The notes beneath the pieces were generated by a model. The model was not told the origin of the DNA and did not search any database. It saw only the letters and a program-made list of their open reading frames with translations. 64,000 bases of DNA from assembly GCA_020027875.1 (NCBI GenBank), contig JAHRHA010000007.1, forward strand, positions 1 to 64,000, given 5' to 3'. The position numbers were made by a program, and so were the translations under genes. Source of the stretch: Micromonosporaceae bacterium (GTDB lineage Bacteria > Actinomycetota > Actinomycetes > Mycobacteriales > Micromonosporaceae). How positions within the stretch are numbered: the stretch's first letter is position 1; each line of letters opens with the position of its first letter. Positions 8,604 to 17,700 of this stretch are shown here, one piece after another.

Positions 8604-9496
8604 GACGTCTCCCGGTTGGCGCGCTGCGACGAGATCAAGTAGTAGGCCATCAGAGCCATCAGCATGAACGACAGAATCAGCACCAGCGATGCGCCGATCT
8701 CCTTGCGCGACCCACCAAGGAGGTAGAACTCGATCTGGTTGCCGATCATCGTCGTGGTCGGCGACCCGGAGACGAGCGTGTTCGTGAAGTAGTCCCCGAA
8801 CATCGGCAGTGCGGTCACCACCGCCGCGGTCATCAGCCCCGACCGGCTCAGCGGCAGCGTCACGTGCAGGAACGTGCGGAAACCGCCCACGCCCAGGTCG
8901 CGGGATGCGTCCAGCAGCCGCGAGTCGATCCGGTCCAGCGTCGCGTAGAGCGGCACGATGAAGAACGGCACGTAGCCATAGACCAGGGCGAGCACCACTG
9001 TGTACGGGTTACCGGAGAGCCAGCGCACAGGATCCGGCACGATGCGCAGCGCGATGAGAGCGTCGTTGACGTACCCGTCGTCCTGCAACAGGCTCAGCCA
9101 GGCCAGCATCCGGGTGATGTAGTTGATCCACCACGGCGCCAGGATGAGCGCGAGCAGCAGGCCGCGCCGGCGTCCGGCGTACCGGGCGAGGTAGTACGCG
9201 ACGGGGTAGCCGATAAGGAAGCAGAGCAAGAGGGCGAGCCCCACGAAGAGGAGCGTGCGCACAAAGACGGGCCGCAGGTCGCCGGTGAGGCTGCGCTGGA
9301 CGACCTCCGTGAAGAGTGTGAAGTCCCAGTAGCGCGGATCCCACTCGGGCACCGGCGAGCGGAAGATCGGGTCGGGGTAGCCGAACGCCACCGCCGCGAT
9401 GGCGTAGAACGGCACCGCGAACAACGCCAGGAGCCACAGCGTCCCGGGCGCCGCTAGCGCCGGCCAGAGGCGCCTACCGCTCCGCGACTCGCGCAC
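8600..9496 (-). CDS. PotB-like ABC transporter permease
   Basis: 298 residues. Membrane helices begin after about 10 residues (PALAAPGTLWLLALFAVPFY), and the EAA-like loop is DASRDLGVGGFRTFLHVTLPLS. The family moves spermidine, putrescine, opines or betaine-type amines with a periplasmic-type binding protein. It starts 27 bp after the binding-protein gene and overlaps the next permease by 4 bp. Co-location with a Rieske oxygenase and a class III aminotransferase suggests the imported compound is an amine that is then degraded (inference). Confidence 0.92.
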   Translation of the reverse strand: MRESRSGRRLWPALAAPGTLWLLALFAVPFYAIAAVAFGYPDPIFRSPVPEWDPRYWDFTLFTEVVQRSLTGDLRPVFVRTLLFVGLALLLCFLIGYPVAYYLARYAGRRRGLLLALILAPWWINYITRMLAWLSLLQDDGYVNDALIALRIVPDPVRWLSGNPYTVVLALVYGYVPFFIVPLYATLDRIDSRLLDASRDLGVGGFRTFLHVTLPLSRSGLMTAAVVTALPMFGDYFTNTLVSGSPTTTMIGNQIEFYLLGGSRKEIGASLVLILSFMLMALMAYYLISSQRANRETS

Positions 9497-9523
9497 TCAC
9501 CGACCCGCCTTGCCGATTCGCTT

Positions 9524-10795
9524 TCATTGCCCAGCCTTGAACTTCGCCCACTCGTCCGTCCACAGCGCCTCGCCGGCCGGGCTGAGTTGGAGCTCCTGCA
9601 ACCCATCCGTGTAGTGCGCCGGAGTGACGATGGCGCTGGTGAGGTTCTCCGCCACGTACTCGTCGGCGACCATCTTCTCCGGCGTGACGACGGAGAGGGC
9701 CGGCTGGTACCCGGTGAATGAGAAATTCTCCAGTGCCACATCGTTGTCGAGGATGTGGTTGATGAGCATGTGGGCGAGCACCGGCTTTTGCGCCGAGCGC
9801 GGGATCGCCATGGTGTCCGTGCCAACGGCTCCCTTGCGGTGGGCGGGGTACCAGTAACCGAGCACCTCGGCCCCCGTGCCCTCGGGCAGGTAGTACTGCG
9901 CGTTGACGATGTCGCCGGACCAGCAGTGGTGTACATCGGCTTGACCCTCGGGCACGAGCTGGTACGCCGTGATGCCGACCTTCACGTTGACGGCGTTCAC
10001 CAGCGAGGCCAGCGACGCTCCGGCGGCCTTGATGACGGCGGGGTCCTCGGTGTTCACGTCGGTCTGGCCGGCCCGCAGCATGGCCATCGTCAGTGCCTCG
10101 CGGTAGTCATCGAGGATGTACACCTTGCCCTGGTGGGAGGCGTCGTAGAGCAGGTCGTATCCGTTGGTGGGCACGGACTTCACCCGGTCAGCGCGGTAGC
10201 CGATGCCGGTCGTGTACGCGGTATACGGCACGGTGTACTGCGATCCCTGGTCGTAGAACGGATCCTGCAGCTTTGGCCAGGCGTTGCGCAGGTTCGGCAG
10301 ATAGGAGGGGTTGAGCGGCTGCAGTAGCTTGCCCGCCACGATCTTCGCCAGGATGTCCGGTGTCGGGAAGTAGAGGTCGAAGTTCGTCCCGGATGTGCGC
10401 AGCTTTGCGATCGCCTCGTCCTGCGTGGTGAACGTGGTGATCTCGACCTTGACGCCGTTCTTGTCGCCGAACGCCTTGATGACATCGGGGGAGAGATACT
10501 CGGCGTAGTTGAACACCTTCAGCGTGCCGCCCTTCTCCGGAGCCAGCCCGCTGGCGATCGCCGGCACATCCGAGTGCAGCGGCAACCGGGTCGGCCGGTT
10601 CGGCCGGCTGAGCACGATCTGTTCGCCGGTGGGGGTGGGGCGGGGGCGTTCGCGTCCGCAGCCGGCGAGGACGCCCGTGCCGGCGACCGCCGCGAGGGCG
10701 CCGAGCTGGAGGAATTGGCGTCTGGTCGGCGATGCGCCGGAGGCGATCAACGGGCCGCGAGTCTCGCGTGGGTGGAATGCCATCTCGAACCCCAT
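9524..10795 (-). CDS. extracellular spermidine/putrescine-type solute-binding lipoprotein
   Basis: 423 residues. Near the N-terminus a twin-arginine signal (TRRQFLQLGALAAVAG) runs into the lipobox VLAGC, so the protein is probably Tat-exported and lipid-anchored. The mature part has the PotD/PotF landmarks KVFNYAEYLSPDVIKAF and YFPTPDILAK, and ends in IVTPAHYTDGLQELQLSPAG. It delivers substrate to the two permeases downstream. The gene is divergent from the FAD oxidoreductase at 10840 with an operator-like motif in the 44-bp gap. A second in-frame ATG 12 bp downstream could be the true start; it does not affect the signal. Confidence 0.92.
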   Translation of the reverse strand: MGFEMAFHPRETRGPLIASGASPTRRQFLQLGALAAVAGTGVLAGCGRERPRPTPTGEQIVLSRPNRPTRLPLHSDVPAIASGLAPEKGGTLKVFNYAEYLSPDVIKAFGDKNGVKVEITTFTTQDEAIAKLRTSGTNFDLYFPTPDILAKIVAGKLLQPLNPSYLPNLRNAWPKLQDPFYDQGSQYTVPYTAYTTGIGYRADRVKSVPTNGYDLLYDASHQGKVYILDDYREALTMAMLRAGQTDVNTEDPAVIKAAGASLASLVNAVNVKVGITAYQLVPEGQADVHHCWSGDIVNAQYYLPEGTGAEVLGYWYPAHRKGAVGTDTMAIPRSAQKPVLAHMLINHILDNDVALENFSFTGYQPALSVVTPEKMVADEYVAENLTSAIVTPAHYTDGLQELQLSPAGEALWTDEWAKFKAGQ

Positions 10796-10811
10796 CTCGC
10801 TCTTGCCAAAC

Positions 10812-10831
10812 TGACTGGTGGTTCAGTTAGT
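10812..10831. promoter_or_regulatory. candidate TetR operator, site 3
   Basis: TGACTG-N6-CAGT-N-AGT inside the inverted repeat AACTGA-N8-TCAGTT. It lies 16 bp upstream of the binding-protein start and 8 bp upstream of the oxidoreductase ATG, so a bound repressor would cover both promoters. 17 of 22 positions match site 2. Confidence 0.62.
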
Positions 10832-10839
10832 CTGTCGCT

Positions 10840-12474
10840 ATGTGGCCTCCGTCACAAGACCCTAAGTACCAAGATTCACGACGCGATTACACCGCGATTG
10901 TGGTGGGCGGTGGGCACAACGGTCTAGTGGCCGCGGCCTACCTTGCCCGAGCCGGGATGAAGCCGCTCCTTCTCGAGGCGCGACCGAACACGGGCGGTGC
11001 CGCGACCACCGAGACGCCGTGGGGGCCGGAGTTTAAGGTAACCGCGCTGTCGTACGTGATGAGCCTGATGCCGCCAACCATCATCAACCAGCTCAAACTG
11101 CCCGAGCACGGGTACCGGGTGATCCCGATGGGCCCGTCCTTCGTACCGTTCCCCGACGGCCGAGCGCTGGTACTGAGCGGCGACACAGACGAGGACCACG
11201 ACCGCATCGCCGCGTTCTCACCCAAAGACGCCGACGCGATGCCGCGGTTCGAAGCATGGCTGCGCGGCGTCGGCGACGTGCTCGCCCCGCTGCTGATGCG
11301 GACCCCGCCCAATGTCGGCTCCCGGCGCCCGAAGGACCTGCTCGATCAACTGCGGCTGGCCTGGGGCATGCGCGGCCTCGATGTGCGCCGGGCCGCGGAC
11401 GCGGTGCGGCTGTTCACGATGAGCATCTCCGATCTGCTCAACGAATGGTTCACCTCGCCCGAGGTCAAGGGCGCGATGGCGGTCAACGGTGTTATCGGCA
11501 CATGGGCCGGCCCGGAGGCACCGGGCACGGCGTACGTCATGATGCACCACGAGATCGGCGACATCGGCGACGGCAAGATGGGCGGCTGGGGGTACCCGGT
11601 CGGCGGGATGGGCGCCGTCGCCGCGGCGATCCGACGGTCCGCGGAGGCCTTCGGTGCCCGGATACTCACCGACGCTCCGGTGGAGCGAATCCTCATCGAG
11701 AACGGCCGCGCCGTGGGCGCCGCGACCCGGGACGGCCGGGAGTTCCAAGCGCCTGTCGTCGTCGCGGCGACGCACCCGAAGCTCACCTTCCTGCACCAGA
11801 TCGAGCGCTCCGAACTCCCCGACGACTTCGTCACCGACATCGAGCGGTGGCGCACCCGCAGCGGCACCGTGAAGATCAACCTTGCGCTCTCCGGATTGCC
11901 GCACTTCGCCGCCGCGCCAGACATGCCGCGCGAGCACTACACCGGCGCGATCGAACTCTCGCCGTCGCTGGAGTACCTCGAGCGGGCCTTCCAGGAGGCC
12001 CGCGCGGGAAGGGCGGCCACCCGGCCATTCGCGGATACGGTCAGTCCCTCCACTGTGGACCCGTCTCTCTGCCCCGAGGGAACGCACATCATGTCGATGT
12101 TCACCCAGTGGGTGCCGCACACCTGGGCCGATTCCTATTCCGACGCTGAGCTGAAGGAGTACGCGGATCGCGTCATTGGCGAGTTCGAGGCCGTCGCGCC
12201 GGGCTTCACCAACCTGATCATGCACCGGCAGGTGATCGGTCCGTACGAGATGGAGCACGAGTACGGGCTGGTCGGCGGCAACATATTCCACGGCGAGCTC
12301 ACCCCGGACCAGCTCTTCCACCTGCGCCCAGCGCCGGGGTACGCGAACTTCACCACGCCGATCCGAGGCCTCTACCAGTGCTCGTCGGCCACCCACGGCG
12401 GCGGAGGGGTCACCGGCATCGCCGGCTATCTGTGCAGCAAACGGATCCTCAAGGACCGGCGGTTCCGGCGATGA
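10840..12474 (+). CDS. FAD-dependent oxidoreductase, phytoene-desaturase/PYROXD2-like
   Basis: 544 residues. The N-terminal dinucleotide-binding motif is AIVVGGGHNGLVAAAYLARAG, followed by LLLEARPNTGGAATTE. The C-terminal FAD clamp is YQCSSATHGGGGVTGIAGY. This COG1233-type branch is not carotenoid-specific and includes poorly characterised amine and retinoid oxidoreductases. The ATG follows an operator-like site by 8 bp with no Shine-Dalgarno, so the mRNA may be leaderless. The stop codon overlaps the start of the Rieske oxygenase (ATGA), indicating coupling. A second member of the family lies at 15167. Confidence 0.9.
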   Translation: MWPPSQDPKYQDSRRDYTAIVVGGGHNGLVAAAYLARAGMKPLLLEARPNTGGAATTETPWGPEFKVTALSYVMSLMPPTIINQLKLPEHGYRVIPMGPSFVPFPDGRALVLSGDTDEDHDRIAAFSPKDADAMPRFEAWLRGVGDVLAPLLMRTPPNVGSRRPKDLLDQLRLAWGMRGLDVRRAADAVRLFTMSISDLLNEWFTSPEVKGAMAVNGVIGTWAGPEAPGTAYVMMHHEIGDIGDGKMGGWGYPVGGMGAVAAAIRRSAEAFGARILTDAPVERILIENGRAVGAATRDGREFQAPVVVAATHPKLTFLHQIERSELPDDFVTDIERWRTRSGTVKINLALSGLPHFAAAPDMPREHYTGAIELSPSLEYLERAFQEARAGRAATRPFADTVSPSTVDPSLCPEGTHIMSMFTQWVPHTWADSYSDAELKEYADRVIGEFEAVAPGFTNLIMHRQVIGPYEMEHEYGLVGGNIFHGELTPDQLFHLRPAPGYANFTTPIRGLYQCSSATHGGGGVTGIAGYLCSKRILKDRRFRR

Positions 12475-13664
12475 GTGCCCCGCTCGACCTGGACGAGGTG
12501 CATGCCTGCCTGCTCGGCAGCGGCACGATGCTGCCCGCGCGGGCGTACACCGACGACGCCGTGCTCGCCTGGGAGCGACATGCACTCTTCGCCGGCGGCT
12601 GGGTATGCGTGGGGCGCGGCGCCGATCTGGCCACGCCACGGATGCGCCGGGCCGTCCGGGTGGGTGACGACGCGGTGCTCCTGGTCCGGGACGACGACGG
12701 CGTGCTGCGTGGCTTCTACAACACCTGCCGTCACCGCGGTCACGAACTGCTTCCGTGCGGATCGACCGCGAGCGGGCCGTTCATCGCCTGCCCGTACCAC
12801 AGCTGGGTCTACTCGCTCGACGGGAGCCTGCACAAGGTCCCGCCGGCGCACCGTGGGTCGGTGGACTCGGCCGACCTTGGCCTGGTTGCGGCGGCGGTCA
12901 CGGAGTGGCAGGGCTTCGTCTTCGTCAACGCCGACGCCGCCGCGCCGCCGCTGGACCAGTACTTCGGCGGGCTTGACGAGCTGCTCGCGCCATACGAGTT
13001 CGAACGCCTCACCGTGGCGGCGAGCCACTCGTACGAGTTGGCCGCAAACTGGAAGCTGGCGGCGGAGAACTACCACGAGTGCTACCACTGCACCACGATC
13101 CACCCCGAGCTGTGCCGGGTCTCGCCGCCGGAGAGCGGGGAGAGCTTCACGCCAGAGGGGCTATGGGTCGGCGGCAGCATGGAGCTGGTCGACGGCGCGG
13201 AGACGATGGCGTTGGACGGTCACAGCGGCGGTGTGACCATGCGCGGCGTCTCGGGCGACCGCCTGCGCGAGGTGCTGTACCTGCAACTCATGCCGAACCT
13301 GCTGCTGAGCGTGCACCCCGACTACGTGATGACCCACCTGCTCAAACCGTTGGCTGCGGACCGTACGCGAGTCGAGTGCCAATGGCTCTTCCCGCCGGAG
13401 GCCGTGGCGCTGGCGGGCTTCGACCCCTCGTACGCGGTGGATTTCTGGGACATCACCAACCGGCAGGACTGGGCCGCCTGCGAGGGTGTGCAGCGCGGCG
13501 TCTCGTCCCGTGGCTACCGACCGGGCCCGCTCTCCCCCTGGCACGAGGGCGTCGTCTTCCAGGCCATCGCCGTAGTCGCACACACCTATCTGGACGGTCG
13601 TCTGCCCGCGACTGCCCGCCAACCCGCCGTTTCCTCCCGCAAACCGAACACCACACAGGAATAG
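12471..13664 (+). CDS. Rieske-type aromatic-ring-hydroxylating/amine oxygenase, large subunit
   Basis: 397 residues from the ATG that overlaps the upstream stop. Rieske [2Fe-2S] ligands are Cys86-x-His88 (NTCRHRGH) and Cys107-x2-His110 (IACPYHSW). The mononuclear iron site is NYHECYHCTTIHPEL, with Glu203, His206 and His211. This layout resembles the branch that includes carnitine monooxygenase CntA and glycine-betaine monooxygenase GbcA, which act on quaternary amines, not rings. No reductase component is encoded nearby, so electrons must come from elsewhere. With an amine-type importer and an aminotransferase in the same regulon, attack on an N-substituted compound is plausible but unproven. 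Confidence 0.9.
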   Translation: MSAPLDLDEVHACLLGSGTMLPARAYTDDAVLAWERHALFAGGWVCVGRGADLATPRMRRAVRVGDDAVLLVRDDDGVLRGFYNTCRHRGHELLPCGSTASGPFIACPYHSWVYSLDGSLHKVPPAHRGSVDSADLGLVAAAVTEWQGFVFVNADAAAPPLDQYFGGLDELLAPYEFERLTVAASHSYELAANWKLAAENYHECYHCTTIHPELCRVSPPESGESFTPEGLWVGGSMELVDGAETMALDGHSGGVTMRGVSGDRLREVLYLQLMPNLLLSVHPDYVMTHLLKPLAADRTRVECQWLFPPEAVALAGFDPSYAVDFWDITNRQDWAACEGVQRGVSSRGYRPGPLSPWHEGVVFQAIAVVAHTYLDGRLPATARQPAVSSRKPNTTQE

Positions 13665-15050
13665 GTGAATTCGATGTCCGGCAATCTGTCGGCGACCGAT
13701 CTCGAACGTCTCGACGACCTCATCAGCGACCAGGAGAAGCTCTTCCTCGCCCGGACCGGCGAGTCCCAGCGAATCCGCGAAGAGTGCAGCGACGTGCTGC
13801 CCGGCGGCGTCGCGTCCAACTGGCAGGACGCCCCGCCCGGGGCAGTGTGGATTGACCGCGGCGAAGGCTCTCGAGTGTTCGATGTGGACGGCACGGAGTA
13901 CGTCGATCTGCACGGCGGTTTCGGGGTGGGCATAGTCGGCCATGCGCATCCGGCGATCGTCGCGGCCGTCTCGGACCGGGTGCGCAAGGGTACCCACTTC
14001 GCCCAGCCCACCGAGGACGCCGTCGTGGTGGCCCGCGAACTCGCCCGGCGCTTCGGCTTGCCGATGTGGCGCTATAACAACTCGGGCACCGAGGCGACCA
14101 TGGACGCCGTCCATCTGATGCGGGTCGCCTCCGGCCGGGCGAAGATCATCAAGATCGAGGGCTCGTATCACGGCCATCACGACAGCGTGCAGGTTTCGGT
14201 CTATCCCGCGGCCGACGAAGCCGGACCCGCGGATCGGCCGAACTCCGTTCCCGTCGGCACGGCTGTGCCAGCCGCGCTGGCCCGGCTGACGATCGTCGTG
14301 CCATTCGGCGACCTGGCCGCGGTCGAGCGAGTGCTGGGGGAGAATACGGGCGGAGTGGCCGGCATGATCATTGAGCCGATCATGATGAACATCGGGTTGA
14401 TTCCGCCGCCACCGGGCTACCTGGCTAGCCTCCGCGACCTGCTGCACTCCCACGGCGCCTACCTGGCCTTCGACGAGGTGAAGACCGGACTCGCGGTCGC
14501 CCCCGGCGGGGCCATCGAATGGTCCGGGGTCACCCCCGACCTGGTGTGCCTGGCTAAGGCGCTGGGCGGTGGGTTGCCCTGCGGCGCCATCGGCGGCTCG
14601 CGAGAGCTGATGGGACTCATCGCCGAGGGGACGTACGAGCAGGTCGGCACCTTCAATGGCAACCCGCTCACCATGGCGGCGGCGCGGGCGGCGCTCACCG
14701 AGATCCTGACCGACGAGGCGTACGCACACTTCGACCGGCTCCGCGCGGCCATGGTCGCTGGCGCCGAGGACATCCTGCACCGCTACGACCTGCCCGGTCA
14801 CGTCCGCGCCTACGGGGCGAAGGGGGCCGTCATCTTCCACGACCAGCTGCGAAACTACCGGGACTTCCTCGCCTACCCCGACCAGTGGGGCAACGCGCAC
14901 TGGCTCTACCAGCACAACGGCGGTGTCTTCCTGCCGCCGTGGGGCAAGTGTGAACAGTGGACCGTCTCCGTGCAACACTCCATAGCGGACGTACAGCGCT
15001 TCGTATCCAATCTGGACCGAATGGCCGCCGACCTTCGGAGCGACCGATGA
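13665..15050 (+). CDS. class III PLP-dependent aminotransferase (HemL-like)
   Basis: 461 residues from the GTG at 13665; an ATG three codons later is an equally good start. Landmarks are GGFGVGIVGHAHPAI, YNNSGTEATMDAVHLMR, the SYHGHHDSV substrate loop, AFDEVKTG with the PLP-contacting Asp, and the Schiff-base Lys in CLAKALGGGLPCGAIGG. It resembles glutamate-1-semialdehyde aminomutase, but the genomic setting is catabolic and no heme genes are near. It probably moves an amino group from the pathway intermediate to a keto acid. It follows the Rieske gene directly and ends before a long hairpin. Confidence 0.92.
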   Translation: MNSMSGNLSATDLERLDDLISDQEKLFLARTGESQRIREECSDVLPGGVASNWQDAPPGAVWIDRGEGSRVFDVDGTEYVDLHGGFGVGIVGHAHPAIVAAVSDRVRKGTHFAQPTEDAVVVARELARRFGLPMWRYNNSGTEATMDAVHLMRVASGRAKIIKIEGSYHGHHDSVQVSVYPAADEAGPADRPNSVPVGTAVPAALARLTIVVPFGDLAAVERVLGENTGGVAGMIIEPIMMNIGLIPPPPGYLASLRDLLHSHGAYLAFDEVKTGLAVAPGGAIEWSGVTPDLVCLAKALGGGLPCGAIGGSRELMGLIAEGTYEQVGTFNGNPLTMAAARAALTEILTDEAYAHFDRLRAAMVAGAEDILHRYDLPGHVRAYGAKGAVIFHDQLRNYRDFLAYPDQWGNAHWLYQHNGGVFLPPWGKCEQWTVSVQHSIADVQRFVSNLDRMAADLRSDR

Positions 15051-15061
15051 TCTACCGGTGA

Positions 15062-15125
15062 CGTCGATCTAGGACTTAGCGACGTGTTTCGATCTTCAAA
15101 CGGGTCGCTAATCCCTAGATCGACG
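15062..15125. repeat. long imperfect intergenic hairpin
   Basis: Arms 15062-15083 and 15104-15125 pair over 22 positions with two adjacent mismatches; the 20-base loop can itself form GTTT/AAAC. It lies between the aminotransferase and the second FAD oxidoreductase. It could be a transcription stop or a palindromic repeat. There is no T-tract, so a classical terminator is unlikely. Confidence 0.75.
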
Positions 15126-15166
15126 AGGGGTGCGGATGGAAAGGTGTGGAATGGAGGAATGTTGCG

Positions 15167-16768
15167 ATGAACGTGATTGCTGAGCAGCTTGGCGAGGTCG
15201 GGCTACCGGAGCCGATCTCCGCCTTGGCGCAGCGGTCTTGGGACACGGTGGTGGTCGGTGGCGGCCACAACGGCCTCACCTGCGCCGCGTACCTGGCGAG
15301 GGCCGGACAGTCGGTCCTGGTGCTGGAGGCTCGCACTCGACTTGGTGGCGCGTGCACGTTGGAGCGCCCGTTTCCGGACCAGCGCTATGTGATCAGCCCC
15401 TGTGCGTACGTCATCGGCCTTCTGGACGAGACAGTGATCTCGGATTTGAGGCTTAACAAGCGCGGACTCGAGGTCTATCTCGCGGACCCGCAGCTGTGGG
15501 TGCCGTTCGATGACGGCACCGCGTTCGCGCAGTGGATGGACCATGATCGCACCCTGGCCGGGTTGCAAGCATTGGGCCTGAGCCAGCGCGACATCGACGG
15601 TTACTTCGCGTACGAGGATCTGTTCGATCAGATGCGGATCCGGCTGCGCAAGGGCGCTGTGGACACCTGGTCTGTCGCAGCACCACGTAAGCCGGAGCTG
15701 GAGGAAATGCTTGGCAAGGACACGTTCATGTGCGACGTGCTCTTCCACGCCTCGATCTCGGATGTCCTCGACGAGTTCGTCTCCGACCAACGACTCAAGG
15801 ACGCGCTCTTCGGGCAGGGTGTGATCGGCACCTACGCAGGGCCGAAGGACCCGGGCACGGCCGCGGTCAAGCTGATGCACTTCGCCGGCGAGGTGCTGGG
15901 GCACGGCGCCGTGTGGGGATATGTGCGCGGCGGCATGGGCATGGTGAGCTTCGCCATCGCCGACGCGGCGCGCGAGGCTGGCGCGGTGCTGGCGGCGGGC
16001 GTACCCGTGGCGGAGGTCCTTCCCGGCGAGGGTGTGCGGCTCGACGACGGCACTCTCATCCGCGCGACCCGGGTGGTCAGCAACGCCGACCCCAAGCGGT
16101 TGCTCGGGTTGCTGCCAGCGGATGCTGTGCCGACCGCGTACCGAAGCAGGCTCGAGGCCTGGGACATCCGCAGCCCCGTGGTCAAGTTCAACGCCGCACT
16201 GCGTCGGCTCCCCTCGTGGACGGCGGCTCCCGGCGAGACCTTCATGGCGATGGGCGTGGTGGACGTAACTACCGGCCTGGATGACGCCCAGCGCTCGTTC
16301 GAACGGTGCGACGCCGGCGAGCCCGCCGTCGGCTTCGGCGAGATCTACGTACAGACGGGGCATGATCCGTCGCCGGCACCCGAGGGTCGGCATCTGATGA
16401 GCATCTTCGGGCAGTACGCCGCGTACACGCTCAACGGCGGCTGGGGCAGCCGACGCGACGAGGTGGCCCGCCAGTTCATCGACCTGGTGGGCCGGTTCGC
16501 CCCGGATTTCGAGGAGTGCCTGGAGAGCTATGAGGTGCTCGGCCCGCCCGACATCGAGGCCAGGGTCGGCCTCACTGGCGGACACATCTTCCAGGGCGAG
16601 GTCCGGCCTGACCAGATGTGGGAGAACCGGCTCTCCCCGCGTACCGAGGTTCCCGGCGTGTACCTGTGCGGGGCCGCGACCCACCCGGGTGGCAGTGTGA
16701 TCGCGCTGAACGGGCGCAACGCCGCCATGGCCGTCCTCGAGGACGCCCGCGCATCCATCGGTACATGA
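15167..16768 (+). CDS. FAD-dependent oxidoreductase, phytoene-desaturase/PYROXD2-like, second copy
   Basis: 533 residues from the ATG at 15167, which has GGAGGA at a good distance; a further in-frame start at 15146 lacks one. The N-terminal FAD motif is TVVVGGGHNGLTCAAYLARAG, then LEARTRLGGACTLERPF, and the C-terminus is GVYLCGAATHPGGSVIALNG. It shares length and landmarks with the gene at 10840, including the QGVIGTYAGPKDPGT segment matched there by NGVIGTWAGPEAPGT. Two such enzymes in one cluster suggest two oxidation steps or a heteromeric enzyme (inference). Confidence 0.9.
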   Translation: MNVIAEQLGEVGLPEPISALAQRSWDTVVVGGGHNGLTCAAYLARAGQSVLVLEARTRLGGACTLERPFPDQRYVISPCAYVIGLLDETVISDLRLNKRGLEVYLADPQLWVPFDDGTAFAQWMDHDRTLAGLQALGLSQRDIDGYFAYEDLFDQMRIRLRKGAVDTWSVAAPRKPELEEMLGKDTFMCDVLFHASISDVLDEFVSDQRLKDALFGQGVIGTYAGPKDPGTAAVKLMHFAGEVLGHGAVWGYVRGGMGMVSFAIADAAREAGAVLAAGVPVAEVLPGEGVRLDDGTLIRATRVVSNADPKRLLGLLPADAVPTAYRSRLEAWDIRSPVVKFNAALRRLPSWTAAPGETFMAMGVVDVTTGLDDAQRSFERCDAGEPAVGFGEIYVQTGHDPSPAPEGRHLMSIFGQYAAYTLNGGWGSRRDEVARQFIDLVGRFAPDFEECLESYEVLGPPDIEARVGLTGGHIFQGEVRPDQMWENRLSPRTEVPGVYLCGAATHPGGSVIALNGRNAAMAVLEDARASIGT

Positions 16769-16843
16769 ACATTTGCGGGTGGCCCACTACGATGGCACGG
16801 AATGGGTTGACGACCGGACCGAGCGCGGCCGATGGAGGTAGCT

Positions 16844-17692
16844 GTGAGCAGCCAGGAGAGTGGAGTCTCGCCAGCCGACCCGGAGGGCTCGGCGCCGGTG
16901 ATCGACACGACTGTGGCGCATCCGGCCCGCAGGTACAACTACTGGCTTGGCGGCAAGGACAATTTCCAGGCCGACCGGGAGTCCGGCGACGCGATCGCCA
17001 GGATGTTTCCGAGCATTCGCACCGCGGCCATGGAGAACCGCTACTTTCTGCGCCGGGCCGTGACATACCTGGTCCAGGAGGCAGGGATCCGCCAATTTCT
17101 AGACATCGGCACCGGCATCCCGACCGCCAACAACACCCACGAGGTCGCGCAGTCCATCGCGCCCGAGTCGCGGGTCGTCTACGTCGACAACGATCCGATC
17201 GTGCTGGTGCACGCCCGGGCCTTGCTCACCAGCTCTCCCGAAGGTGAGACCGCCTACATCGACGCCGATCTACGCGAACCTGACAAGATCCTGAGTCACC
17301 CCGATCTGCTCCGGACCCTTGATCTGTCGCAACCGGTGGCACTGATGCTGGTGGCGATCCTGCACTTCATCATGGACGCGGACGACCCGTACGCGGTCGT
17401 GGCGCGGCTGGTCGGTGCACTGCCATCGGGTAGCTACCTGGTTACCACGAACGTCACCATGGACTTCATGCCGCCGCAGGCCCGCAGCCAGGTCAGCGCC
17501 GCCGCGGCGTCCGGCCGGTACGGCGATATCCGATTCAGGACCATGGAGGAGTTCGCCCGCTTCTTCGACGGGTTGGAAATCGTCCCGCCGGGAATCCGAT
17601 CTGTGTCCGATTGGCGGGCCGATGGCGAACCCGATCCCCGTCCATCAGCCGCAGACACCTCCGTGTACGGCGCCATCGCGCGAGTCCCCTGA
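16844..17692 (+). CDS. SAM-dependent methyltransferase, DUF574 (Methyltransf_19)
   Basis: 282 residues from the GTG at 16844, which has GGAGG six bases upstream; an ATG at 16832 overlaps that ribosome binding site. The family opening RRYNYWLGGKDNFQADRE is present. The SAM motif is FLDIGTGIPTANNTHEVA, and motif II is VVYVDNDPIVLVHARALL. This family is expanded in actinomycetes, often beside DUF397 and DUF5753 genes as here, and its substrates are unknown. It is convergent with the regulator at 17701. Confidence 0.92.
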   Translation: MSSQESGVSPADPEGSAPVIDTTVAHPARRYNYWLGGKDNFQADRESGDAIARMFPSIRTAAMENRYFLRRAVTYLVQEAGIRQFLDIGTGIPTANNTHEVAQSIAPESRVVYVDNDPIVLVHARALLTSSPEGETAYIDADLREPDKILSHPDLLRTLDLSQPVALMLVAILHFIMDADDPYAVVARLVGALPSGSYLVTTNVTMDFMPPQARSQVSAAAASGRYGDIRFRTMEEFARFFDGLEIVPPGIRSVSDWRADGEPDPRPSAADTSVYGAIARVP

Positions 17693-17700
17693 CCGGTAGG

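Noticed and set aside
13161-14978. 605-residue open frame opposite the aminotransferase
   Set aside because: It spans two real genes on the other strand, with no motifs and shadow composition.
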